From: Balneolaceae bacterium
GTDB lineage: Bacteria; Bacteroidota; Rhodothermia; Balneolales; Balneolaceae
Assembly (NCBI GenBank): GCA_007129085.1
Contig: SKWF01000150.1
Span: 1-15,057 of the forward strand
DNA length: 15,057 nucleotides
Direction of reading: 5' to 3'
The notes beneath the pieces were generated by a model. That model did no database searches and was not told where the DNA came from. It saw only the letters and a program-made list of their open reading frames with translations. Both the position numbers and the translations under genes were made by a program. Of the stretch, positions 6,682-13,311 are shown one piece after another (the stretch's first letter is position 1; every line of letters begins with the position of its first letter).

Positions 6682-7245
6682 CTATTCAACTTCGTCTTTC
6701 GGGATAAATTTCATCGCCTGGGAGTTCATGCAGTAGCGCAGGCCGGTAGGGTCGGGGCCATCCTCAAAAACGTGACCAATGTGTGAATCACATCGTGCAC
6801 AGACGGTTTCCGTTCGGGTCATGAAAAAGCTATTGTCTACCTCTTCGCCGACTGCACCCGGGCGAATTGGCTCATAAAAACTGGGCCAGCCGGTTCTACT
6901 GTTATATTTTGAATCGGAATGAAATAGCGGATTTCCGCACGCCCGGCAAACATAGACACCATCCTCGTAAAATCCATCATATTCATTAATATAGGGCATC
7001 TCTGTACCGCGTTTGCGTAGAATGCGAAACTCCCCGGAACTTAATACCTCTTTCCACTCCTCTTCCGGTTTCTCTACCCGTTTTTCATCGTCTGTGTCGC
7101 TAATAGCCTCATTGTAGGTCATATTTTCAATATGTTTTTGCAGTTCGTGAAGATCCATGTTTGACTCGCTGTTTTGACCGTTTGTACTACAGGCAAAAAG
7201 GAATAATAGAATTGATATAGGGAATAGTTTAGAAAGTAAATTCAT
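6682..7245 (-). CDS. msrB: Peptide-methionine (R)-S-oxide reductase MsrB, lipoprotein form
   Basis: A 187-residue MsrB with a lipoprotein signal peptide. Residues 1-18 are hydrophobic and end in FLFA before Cys19, a lipobox, so the enzyme should be anchored in the envelope facing the periplasm. The MsrB domain spans about 60-185. Two zinc-binding CxxC pairs are present, CRAC (100-103) and CARC (149-152). The substrate-site motif is RTGWPSF (117-123) and the catalytic Cys172 lies in RYCMNS. The family reduces methionine-R-sulfoxide in proteins. A cysteine often found in the GCGWPSF version is Arg-Thr here, so the recycling route may use another thiol or thioredoxin directly (inference). The gene is cotranscribed with the DoxX/DUF417-like gene 22 bases downstream, suggesting an oxidative-damage unit. 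Confidence 0.95.
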   Translation of the reverse strand: MNLLSKLFPISILLFLFACSTNGQNSESNMDLHELQKHIENMTYNEAISDTDDEKRVEKPEEEWKEVLSSGEFRILRKRGTEMPYINEYDGFYEDGVYVCRACGNPLFHSDSKYNSRTGWPSFYEPIRPGAVGEEVDNSFFMTRTETVCARCDSHIGHVFEDGPDPTGLRYCMNSQAMKFIPKDEVE

Positions 7246-7299
7246 GTGGTAATAGGTTTTGCTTTATAACTGAAAACCATGAAAAGGCATTCCCAATAT

Positions 7300-8469
7300 T
7301 TAATTTTGGTCTATTGATTTTAGCCGCAATTTCAACTCTTGTGCTGCTTTGGCATATCCGCCGTCGGCCCCATCAATAAAGTGAATATGATACCCCTGAT
7401 AATCGGTAACGTAACAGGTTGAAATGGCATCCTGCGAGGAGGAGAGTCCGTAGACGATTTTTCCCTCTTTAAAGAGCGGCTCAAATTCATTTTTCAGTGC
7501 AGTCCGCTGATCTACCGATCCCGTGATAACAAGCTTAAGCGTATCGCTAAATTTTCTGAAGTCGGCGTGGCGAATAAAGTCTTTCTTGTAATCTCCCCAT
7601 CGGGTATTTTTAGTTTCGATACTGTTTTTCATCAAATATCGACCGGCCAGCTGCATGTAGGCGACTTTTAACCCATATTTAATTTTCTTAAAAAGGGTAG
7701 ATGGTTCAGTGCGAAGTTTAATCTCCACGTTAAGAAATCGTGGATTTCCGGTAAGTGAAAGTTGATCAATTGTTACCGGTTTGGCCTCATCTTCCCGGCC
7801 GTAAATCTCCTCTATTTTTTGAAGGCAAAATTTATAGAGTTCTGATTTTTCCTGCTGATCTGTTGTCATCACCCGCACAATGATAGCTACAATTTCATCT
7901 TTTTTGGCGGGAAACCGATTCCATCGGCACTCGAGCCCCGAAAAGTCAGCCTCAATTGGTGGCACATCTCTCATGGTGTATGAATCACTCTTTATAAACT
8001 CTTCGGCATACGATACGCCGTCACCCCAAAATATCGCCTGTTGGATAAGATCTGATAGCCGGTATTTTGCTAAGCTAACGTCATAGCCCTGTTTCCGAAT
8101 TTGCTTAACCTGAATTGATCCTGCTGAAAGTTCTAAACCGTACGCATTTTTCACGGCCGTTTTGCAAAATTTTAGGATTCCATGAACACGATCCATATCA
8201 AGATTAGGAATTGCTATGGTGGCACCATCTCCCCCGAAAACAAAGGGTAGCTTTAAATCACTGAATTCGTTGCAAATTGCTGTTATTACGCTGGCTCCGG
8301 CCATATTCACCTCTTTATACTTCCCTCGGGAAATGGCACCGGTAGAAGAGCGTATATCGGTTACGATGATATGCCAATCGTTGGGCAGAGGTGAGTAACG
8401 ATGGTCATCAACAACTTCTAAAAAGGTGCTGATGATAGGCACATGATCATAAAATTGGTGATTATCCAA
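7300..8469 (-). CDS. DUF3095 family protein (nucleotidyl-cyclase-like motifs)
   Basis: A 389-residue protein matching DUF3095 by its N-terminal half: FYDHVPIISTFLEVVDDHRY, PLPNDWHIIVTDIRSSTGAI and GKYKEVNMAGA. Function is unknown. VTDIRSST (D38) followed about 40 residues later by FVFGGDGATIAIP (D81) mimics the two metal-binding aspartates of class III nucleotidyl cyclases. LELSAGSIQVKQIRKQGYDV and FWGDGVSYAEEFIK resemble later parts of that fold. The remainder (about 200-389) is not recognised. The start is probably TTG at 8469: no ATG occurs in frame between it and the upstream TAA (8493-8491), and the next Met is residue 56, inside the conserved region. No Shine-Dalgarno sequence is seen. 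It precedes msrB by 54 bases. Confidence 0.85.
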   Translation of the reverse strand: MDNHQFYDHVPIISTFLEVVDDHRYSPLPNDWHIIVTDIRSSTGAISRGKYKEVNMAGASVITAICNEFSDLKLPFVFGGDGATIAIPNLDMDRVHGILKFCKTAVKNAYGLELSAGSIQVKQIRKQGYDVSLAKYRLSDLIQQAIFWGDGVSYAEEFIKSDSYTMRDVPPIEADFSGLECRWNRFPAKKDEIVAIIVRVMTTDQQEKSELYKFCLQKIEEIYGREDEAKPVTIDQLSLTGNPRFLNVEIKLRTEPSTLFKKIKYGLKVAYMQLAGRYLMKNSIETKNTRWGDYKKDFIRHADFRKFSDTLKLVITGSVDQRTALKNEFEPLFKEGKIVYGLSSSQDAISTCYVTDYQGYHIHFIDGADGGYAKAAQELKLRLKSIDQN

Positions 8470-8523
8470 AGTAATAGGGAGCTTTACAGCTTAATTGATA
8501 GAAATCTGTTTTAGTGCTGTATT

Positions 8524-9153
8524 CTACGGCGAAAAAAGGAGATTAAGAAAAAAGACGTGAGAATCTATCCCGGGATTTTCCGATCTGCTGTTTCCATTAG
8601 ATAAGTGTTGATATTTATATCCAAACTGTAAGGTACGGTTTGATGGAAGGGGAATATTGAGTCCTAATCCTCCATCCAGCAGATAATTTATTGAGGCTCC
8701 ATCGTATGCGGGTAAACGATCATTCAGGTATAGTGCACCAACAGAAAATGCGGCAAAAGGTTCGATTTCACCATCAGCCAGAGGGATCAACAAATGAAAT
8801 GGAATGAGTCCAAACCCCCATCGATTATCGCTTGGACCACCGATACCATCAAGTGGATAGTTAATCCAGTTGGCCATAATTAATTCGCTTCCCCATCGGG
8901 TTTCAATTTCTCCCAAGTTCATTTTGGTGTGCCATATTTGGCCCTTTAGCAGCGCCATTTTTGCATTTTTAATGCTGCCCCACGCCTTAAAGCTATGAGG
9001 GGAGTAGCTGAAGGAGATGCCGGTTTGGGCAAAATGTTCGATTCTATTCTCTTCAGAACTGCTTTGGGCTACGATTGAAAGGGGTAGAAAAATTACTCCG
9101 AGTAGGAGTATTAGTTGAAGAAAAGAAATCCGTAGTATGAATCCCTTTTTCAT
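8524..9153 (-). CDS. PagL-like outer-membrane lipid A 3-O-deacylase / acyloxyacyl hydrolase family protein
   Basis: A 209-residue protein with a signal peptide (residues 1-29, basic MKKG start, hydrophobic core, IVA before QSSS), followed by an eight-strand-like beta-barrel with alternating hydrophobic residues. Near the C-terminus FGYKYQHLSNGNSRSENPG carries the H-x-S-N signature (His183, Ser185) of PagL-type acyloxyacyl hydrolases, which cut the 3-O acyl chain from lipid A. The catalytic acid is probably in the strand that follows, but I cannot place it. The ATG at 9153 directly follows the TAG of the upstream membrane-protein gene with no intervening base, and there is no Shine-Dalgarno sequence, so translation is probably coupled. 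Another small outer-membrane barrel remains possible. Confidence 0.75.
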   Translation of the reverse strand: MKKGFILRISFLQLILLLGVIFLPLSIVAQSSSEENRIEHFAQTGISFSYSPHSFKAWGSIKNAKMALLKGQIWHTKMNLGEIETRWGSELIMANWINYPLDGIGGPSDNRWGFGLIPFHLLIPLADGEIEPFAAFSVGALYLNDRLPAYDGASINYLLDGGLGLNIPLPSNRTLQFGYKYQHLSNGNSRSENPGIDSHVFFLNLLFSP

Positions 9154-9480
9154 CTAAAGAGTGTTTTGCCGTTTGTGTACATAAGCGGCTACTCCCCAGA
9201 TAAAAACCCAGGCGGCTGCGGTAAAAAACCAGAACCCGAAGGCTAGAATAATTACATTTGCAGCGTAAATCATATGGTATACCCATAATGGCGCTTCTGA
9301 AACTTTTCGTTGGGTAATCTTTTGAAAGTTTCTGTTCATTAGAGAGACAAATCGCGCAATACACATTAAAACCGTGTAAATATAAACGACGTAGGTGAGT
9401 GTAGTCTCCTCAAAAAACACAGCCAGTGCAATGACTAATGTGGCGAGTAGGTCTACTATAATATCTTTAAGCCACTGCAT
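9154..9480 (-). CDS. Small inner-membrane protein of unknown family
   Basis: A 108-residue hydrophobic protein with about four membrane segments, at roughly 8-24, 28-46, 66-85 and 88-101. A basic loop between the second and third (MNRNFQKITQRK) would face the cytoplasm under the positive-inside rule. I do not recognise the family. It lies directly upstream of the PagL-like gene (stop touching start), so the two probably act or are regulated together. The start ATG has no Shine-Dalgarno sequence and sits only 16 bases after the T-tract of the csp terminator. This leaves no room for a normal promoter and suggests read-through from the cold-shock gene or a promoter inside the csp gene. Confidence 0.75.
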   Translation of the reverse strand: MQWLKDIIVDLLATLVIALAVFFEETTLTYVVYIYTVLMCIARFVSLMNRNFQKITQRKVSEAPLWVYHMIYAANVIILAFGFWFFTAAAWVFIWGVAAYVHKRQNTL

Positions 9481-9496
9481 AAATAATTCAGGTAAG

Positions 9497-9524
9497 AAAA
9501 AAAGGCACCGCTATGGGTGCCTTT
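9497..9524 (-). terminator. Intrinsic terminator after the cold-shock gene
   Basis: On the minus strand AAAGGCACC (9524-9516) pairs perfectly with GGTGCCTTT (9509-9501) over a 6-base loop, giving a 9-bp stem with a GC-rich core. A run of seven T residues (9503-9497) follows. It lies 5 bases after the csp stop. This is the strongest terminator in the window. Confidence 0.93.
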
Positions 9525-9529
9525 GAAAA

Positions 9530-9751
9530 TCACTCTTCTTGAAGTTCTATTACTTCATGCGCTTGAAGGCCTTTATCTCCTTCGGCAATTGTAAACTCAA
9601 CTTTTTGACCTTCCGCTAGTTTTCGGAATCCATCTGATTGAATTTCTGAATAGTGTACAAATACGTCCTCACCATCTTCTCGGGTGATAAAACCGTATCC
9701 TTTTCCATTATGAAACCATTTAACAGTTCCTACTTCTCTTACTTCGTCCAT
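9530..9751 (-). CDS. Cold-shock domain protein (CspA family)
   Basis: A 73-residue single cold-shock domain, normal CspA length. It is a five-stranded OB-fold that binds single-stranded RNA and DNA and acts as an RNA chaperone. RNP1 is KGYGFI (17-22), RNP2 is VFVHY (30-34), and GTVKWF opens the fold at residue 8. The seven extra N-terminal residues (MDEVREV) are acidic and unusual. The start is supported by GGGA 5 bases upstream of the ATG. The gene is monocistronic by its signals: promoter at 9823-9851, a leader of about 63 bases with a hairpin, and a strong terminator directly after the stop. The leader is shorter than the roughly 160-base leader of E. coli cspA. Cold inducibility is not shown by the sequence. 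Confidence 0.97.
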   Translation of the reverse strand: MDEVREVGTVKWFHNGKGYGFITREDGEDVFVHYSEIQSDGFRKLAEGQKVEFTIAEGDKGLQAHEVIELQEE

Positions 9752-9776
9752 GTTATTCCCATCTTAGTTCCCAGTG

Positions 9777-9837
9777 ATAGTTTGTAACATCTTGACCCAG
9801 AAGGATCAAAACAATCGAGTCTAAAATAGTTTGTTAC
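9777..9837 (-). repeat. Pair of 12-base direct repeats around the csp promoter and leader
   Basis: ATAGTTTGTAAC (9777-9788) and ATAGTTTGTTAC (9826-9837, plus-strand reading) differ at one base and start 49 bases apart. The second overlaps the proposed -10 box and spacer; the first lies in the leader. They could be protein-binding sites or leader RNA motifs. Confidence 0.35.
9792..9809 (-). promoter_or_regulatory. Small hairpin in the csp leader
   Basis: In csp sense TTGATCC (9809-9803) pairs with GGGTCAA (9798-9792) across the loop TTCT, 7 pairs including one G-U. It is about 40 bases before the ATG. No T-tract follows, so it is not a terminator for the upstream gene. A structured leader is in keeping with cold-shock mRNAs. 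Confidence 0.4.
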
Positions 9838-9851
9838 GAACATTTAAGCAA
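9823..9851 (-). promoter_or_regulatory. Predicted sigma70-like promoter of the csp gene
   Basis: On the minus strand TTGCTT (9851-9846) is followed after exactly 17 bases by TATTTT (9828-9823). Transcription would start near 9815, about 63 bases before the ATG. TATTTTAG also differs by one base from the Bacteroidota -7 consensus TAnnTTTG. Confidence 0.5.
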
Positions 9852-9864
9852 TAATCGATGCAAA

Positions 9865-10455
9865 TCAGTTTGCACGAAGTGCTAAATCCTCGATCCAGAT
9901 AAACTGAGAGCCTCTTCTATTACCATTTTTTGATATTTCAGCGGAGGTTTGTTCCCATCCATGCATGTGTTTTACATCTACAATCATCCCATCAAACTGA
10001 ATAATGTGCCCGACTCGAATCCCTTTTATGAGTTCTTCAATTTCGCTGTTGGATGCGATGAAATGGGTGTGGAGTGAGTTGTTTCGCATTTCATTTATGG
10101 GAATAGGGGGCGAGGCCATTCGGAAATCGAATGAACGGTCATCAATCCGCACAGATATGGGGCCCAAAACGGCTTCATCAGACATTTTATCCCAGGCTAA
10201 AACATAATCGTAGGGAGCGAGTCCGGCGAGGATATCAAACCAGTACCGTTTTCGGGCAATAACCCTCGCTTCCCCCTGAATTTGATGGCGGGGTTGCAGG
10301 GTGAAGTTTTCTGTTTCGATAGTTTGAGAACGCCCAAGGCTGACAACCGCGGGTTCATCTTCGACGAGTATACCGGGGTCGTGTTTGATAGATCGCAGAT
10401 CCCACAAATAATAACCTCCGGCAAGGAGCAGTATCAGGAATATGTGCTTTAGCAT
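9865..10455 (-). CDS. Uncharacterised membrane-anchored protein
   Basis: I cannot name the family, but the sequence recalls a widespread group of hypothetical proteins, mostly in gammaproteobacteria. I take the ATG at 10455, giving 196 residues. A TTG three codons upstream (10464) is open too, but the ATG gives a clean basic-hydrophobic N-terminus, MLKHIFLILLLAGGYYLW. That stretch is one membrane anchor (about 4-18) or uncleaved signal, with the rest predicted periplasmic. Features of the soluble part are RKRYWFDILAGLAPYDYVLAWDKMSD, PIPINEMRNNSLHTHFIAS, IRVGHIIQFDGMIVDVKH and the ending SQFIWIEDLAL. The last two read like beta-strands of a small barrel. It follows the TonB-dependent receptor by about 90 bases on the same strand and may be cotranscribed. 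A 7-bp hairpin (10464-10485) lies just before the start. Confidence 0.75.
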   Translation of the reverse strand: MLKHIFLILLLAGGYYLWDLRSIKHDPGILVEDEPAVVSLGRSQTIETENFTLQPRHQIQGEARVIARKRYWFDILAGLAPYDYVLAWDKMSDEAVLGPISVRIDDRSFDFRMASPPIPINEMRNNSLHTHFIASNSEIEELIKGIRVGHIIQFDGMIVDVKHMHGWEQTSAEISKNGNRRGSQFIWIEDLALRAN

Positions 10456-10544
10456 ACGCTTCAAAGTAAATGAGTTTGTTTACTTAAAGAGTATTCAGAA
10501 GCACCAACTGTTACATAAAATATTCGAATTCCTGAAAATAGTTT

Positions 10545-12590
10545 TTATTCAAAGTTAATTTGTATGCCTGCCTGAAATGAGCGGTCACTTCCCGGCTCAA
10601 ACAGAAATCCCCCAAATGCGTCGATGTTTACGGATGTATTGTAACGGGTATCAAATAGATTATTTACCGATACGAAGGGGCGGATTGATGATTGTTCTGA
10701 GAGTGTAAATGGCCGGGTAGTCCATCGCATATTGGTAAGAAAATAATCATCGGTATAGCTGCTGTTATCGCTGTTGGCTGCATACGCATCAACCCATTGA
10801 TTATCGATGGTGAAAATATGGCTGCCTGGTCTAAAGGTGAACATGTAGCTCAGCCTTGATGTAGGTACACCCGGCAGATCATTACCGTCGAACTCACCAT
10901 CGCTAAATGTTGCGCTTAGAATATTTGCCATCATCCGAACATCAAACCATTCGGTTGGCAGAAATTGGAATGATGCTTCTAACCCCTGATGATTAGTTTC
11001 CCCTTCATTTCGGAAAAATGTTTGCCCACCTTCATCAATTTCGAAGGGGAGAAGCCGATCCCGCACCTGCATAGTGTACAAGGTAATATCATACTGGAAT
11101 TGGTTTGATAGGGTTTGTCCCCGAATACCGGTTTCGAAGCCTATGGTACGTTCAGGCTCAATATTTTGGTTGAACCCTGATCCACCTTCAGGCCGGTTGC
11201 CAAGCTCGGTGGTGGTTGGAGATTCGAACGATGTGCTGAAGTTTGCAAATAGTTGTGCGGGGCCGGTTCGAAATGAAAGACCGGCATTTGGGTTGATGGA
11301 AAAAAAGTCTCGAGATCCATCCAGCTCTGATCCCAAATTATCTTCTGCCTCAAAGGTAATCCGGTCAGCTCTGACTCCAAGGTTGGCACTTAATCGATCT
11401 GTGAGTGGAACGGTAATCCTGGAAAAGAGTGCCTGGTTGGTTACGGTTTCGAGCTGTTGAAGGTCGACATCATCGGGGTCGCTGCTGGGCTCGCCATCGA
11501 TATTTGCGGTTTCAAACCTGTCATCGCGCTGAATTTTAATTTCTGCTCCGGCGTCAAAATCGAACGGCAAATGTTGAAAGGAGTATGTGGCTCTTGTACC
11601 GCCTGCGTAGCGTTCAACACCAATGTGCCCGAATGGCAGTGGATTTTTTAAGTCACGATAGGTTCCATGGGCTGTAATATCCAGGATTCCGGTTTCGAAC
11701 TCCCTGATGTATGAAGCCCCACCCATCGCCTGGTCGAACGATTTACCGGCTGATGCATCTACGAAATTTCCGCGTGCCATTTGTGGGCTCTCTACAGATT
11801 GTTCGGCTGTTAGTGCTCCCGGGTGTTGCGCTTTGGGCATTCCCGTGTAGTTGGCAATTAATTTTAATCGGCTATTATCGGTTAACTGATGCTGGCTTCC
11901 CAGGCTCGCTCTGAAAAGTCTGGCTGCGCTGTGATCCCGAAACCCATCGGTATCGAAATAGGTGGCATAACCGTAAATGCGAGAGCTGCCAATATGGTCA
12001 TTAAATCGCAATTCTTGCTTCATTGTGTTGTTGGAGCCTGCATATCCGCGGTATTGGATGGTGGGGTCATCAACATCAGGAATGGTGGAGAGATACATCA
12101 CACCGCCGCTGGAGTTTCCCCAAAATGTAGCGGATGGGCCTCGAAGTACTTCAATTCGGTTTACCATGGCGGGATCAATCATGTTCATTATGGTTTGCCC
12201 ATCTGCTACGGTGAGAGGGAGATCATCAAGCAGAACCTGTACTCCACGAACGCCAAACTGAGATCGCCAGCCGAGTCCGCGAATCGTCATCCGTTCGCCG
12301 AGAGCATAATTTTCGCGATTGCTTATGGAGACGCCCGGAATGGAAAACGTGAGCTCATCCATGGTGGCAGCCTGCCTGGCCGCAATATCATCAAGGTCGC
12401 GCAAAACATAGCTGAGTGACATGGAGGCGCGCCCAATAGTTATAGGGGAGTAGGTGGCGTCAATCTGAATTTCATCGAGGTCTGCCTGCAACGTGTCGCT
12501 GCTGACCACTTGTGCATTGGCTGAGGGATGAATCAAAAATGGAGCACTAAATAGAAGAATAAAAAATGGTATAACTTTTAGTTTGAACAT
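10545..12590 (-). CDS. TonB-dependent outer-membrane receptor
   Basis: A 681-residue TonB-dependent transporter with a signal peptide (1-26, ending SANA). A possible TonB-box region is DLDEIQIDAT (about 37-46). The plug domain (about 70-170) contains ELTFSIPGVSIS, RMTIRGLGWRSQFGVRG, QVLLDDLPLT and the diagnostic IEVLRGPSATFWG. A 22-strand-type barrel follows to the end, closing FQAGIQINFE, with FNQNIEPERTIGFETGIRG and FVSVNNLFDTRYN typical of the family. It lacks the N-terminal carboxypeptidase-like domain of SusC proteins and is short for a SusC, so iron-chelate, vitamin or metal uptake is more likely than glycan uptake (inference). No transporter or SusD partner lies nearby. It is divergent from the DUF2752 operon across a 66-base gap. 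The ATG lacks a Shine-Dalgarno sequence. Confidence 0.94.
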   Translation of the reverse strand: MFKLKVIPFFILLFSAPFLIHPSANAQVVSSDTLQADLDEIQIDATYSPITIGRASMSLSYVLRDLDDIAARQAATMDELTFSIPGVSISNRENYALGERMTIRGLGWRSQFGVRGVQVLLDDLPLTVADGQTIMNMIDPAMVNRIEVLRGPSATFWGNSSGGVMYLSTIPDVDDPTIQYRGYAGSNNTMKQELRFNDHIGSSRIYGYATYFDTDGFRDHSAARLFRASLGSQHQLTDNSRLKLIANYTGMPKAQHPGALTAEQSVESPQMARGNFVDASAGKSFDQAMGGASYIREFETGILDITAHGTYRDLKNPLPFGHIGVERYAGGTRATYSFQHLPFDFDAGAEIKIQRDDRFETANIDGEPSSDPDDVDLQQLETVTNQALFSRITVPLTDRLSANLGVRADRITFEAEDNLGSELDGSRDFFSINPNAGLSFRTGPAQLFANFSTSFESPTTTELGNRPEGGSGFNQNIEPERTIGFETGIRGQTLSNQFQYDITLYTMQVRDRLLPFEIDEGGQTFFRNEGETNHQGLEASFQFLPTEWFDVRMMANILSATFSDGEFDGNDLPGVPTSRLSYMFTFRPGSHIFTIDNQWVDAYAANSDNSSYTDDYFLTNMRWTTRPFTLSEQSSIRPFVSVNNLFDTRYNTSVNIDAFGGFLFEPGSDRSFQAGIQINFE

Positions 12591-12610
12591 ACGTAGCGTA
12601 TACTATGATG

Positions 12611-12633
12611 TAGTTAATTGGGGTGATTAATTA
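12611..12633. promoter_or_regulatory. Imperfect inverted repeat between the TonB receptor and the DUF2752 operon
   Basis: TAGTTAAT (12611-12618) and ATTAATTA (12626-12633) are complementary at 7 of 8 positions across a 7-base spacer. The repeat sits midway in a 66-base divergent intergenic region, where one regulator could control both sides. It is AT-rich, so chance is a serious alternative. Confidence 0.25.
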
Positions 12634-12656
12634 GTCCGAAACTAACGAAAATATTG

Positions 12657-12983
12657 ATGCCGAAATTCAACTTATCTATACGGCGTGTATTTTTTTTACA
12701 TTTTGAGTGGGTTGCGCTTGCATGCGGCCTACTGTTGATGGCGTTTATCAACCCGGCGGGATCGGAACTGTCAATCTGCCCAATTGATAGATTAGGATTT
12801 TCATTTTGCCCCGGAGAAGGGTTGGGACGTTCTGTAGCCTATTTTTTCAGGTTGGATTTACAGGCGTCATTTGCAATGCATCCGGCAGGTATCCCTGCAG
12901 TAGCTATTTTATCGGCTAGAATTTTTTCCCTGTTAAAACGAAATTATCAACTTAATAAAGTAAACAATGACGCAGGTATTTGA
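12657..12983 (+). CDS. DUF2752 family membrane protein
   Basis: A 108-residue protein from the ATG at 12657; a TTG immediately before it is also in frame, but the ATG is preferred. The layout is typical of DUF2752: a first membrane segment (about 15-31), a Cys-Pro loop CPIDRLGFSFCPGEGLGRS (41-59), and a second hydrophobic part DLQASFAMHPAGIPAVAILSA. Most DUF2752 members carry PCPGCG in the loop; here the second Cys is Glu (CPGEG), a variant I believe recurs in Bacteroidota-like genomes. Function is unknown. The 3' end overlaps the TM2 gene by 17 bases, so translation is probably coupled. It heads a three-gene operon divergent from the TonB receptor. Confidence 0.88.
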   Translation: MPKFNLSIRRVFFLHFEWVALACGLLLMAFINPAGSELSICPIDRLGFSFCPGEGLGRSVAYFFRLDLQASFAMHPAGIPAVAILSARIFSLLKRNYQLNKVNNDAGI

Positions 12984-13311
12984 GCATTTTCCGGAACTTG
13001 AGGGTGATGAACTTCGATATATCGGCCGGGTGATTGATGGCATGGATAAAGAAAAGTTCAAACTTTTTAAATCGATGTATAAAGCACGCCGTAAAGACCC
13101 GATTATTTTGCTGATGATGGCAGCAGTTGGTTTTTTTGGTGTAGCCGGTATTCATCGCTTTTTTGTGGGTCATATCGGTATGGGAATACTTTATTTTCTT
13201 ACCGCAGGTCTTTGTTTTATCGGAACTATTGTAGATATGATTAATTATCGAAATTTTGCGTTTGAATACAACCGTGCACAGGCACAGGAAATATTAGAGC
13301 ATCTGAAATAA
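12967..13311 (+). CDS. TM2-domain membrane protein
   Basis: A 114-residue protein. Residues 1-44 are a charged cytoplasmic helix-rich segment. The TM2 domain covers 46-92: the first membrane helix IILLMMAAVGFFGVAGI, the short turn HRFFVGH (63-69), and the second helix GILYFLTAGLCFIGTIVDMI ending in the typical Asp. The C-terminus (93-114) is a short amphipathic tail. TM2 proteins are of uncertain role in bacteria. Its start lies within the DUF2752 gene and its TAA shares a base with the next ATG (TAATG), so all three genes form a coupled operon. Confidence 0.92.
   Translation: MTQVFEHFPELEGDELRYIGRVIDGMDKEKFKLFKSMYKARRKDPIILLMMAAVGFFGVAGIHRFFVGHIGMGILYFLTAGLCFIGTIVDMINYRNFAFEYNRAQAQEILEHLK

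Noticed and set aside
11889..12419. 176-codon open frame on the plus strand inside the TonB receptor gene
   Set aside because: It is antisense to the conserved plug domain, has low-complexity shadow composition, no recognisable domain and no start signal.
12589..12601. ATACG-TAG-CGTAT palindrome at the TonB receptor start codon as an operator
   Set aside because: The arms are only 5 bases and it overlaps the coding start; chance is the simplest explanation.
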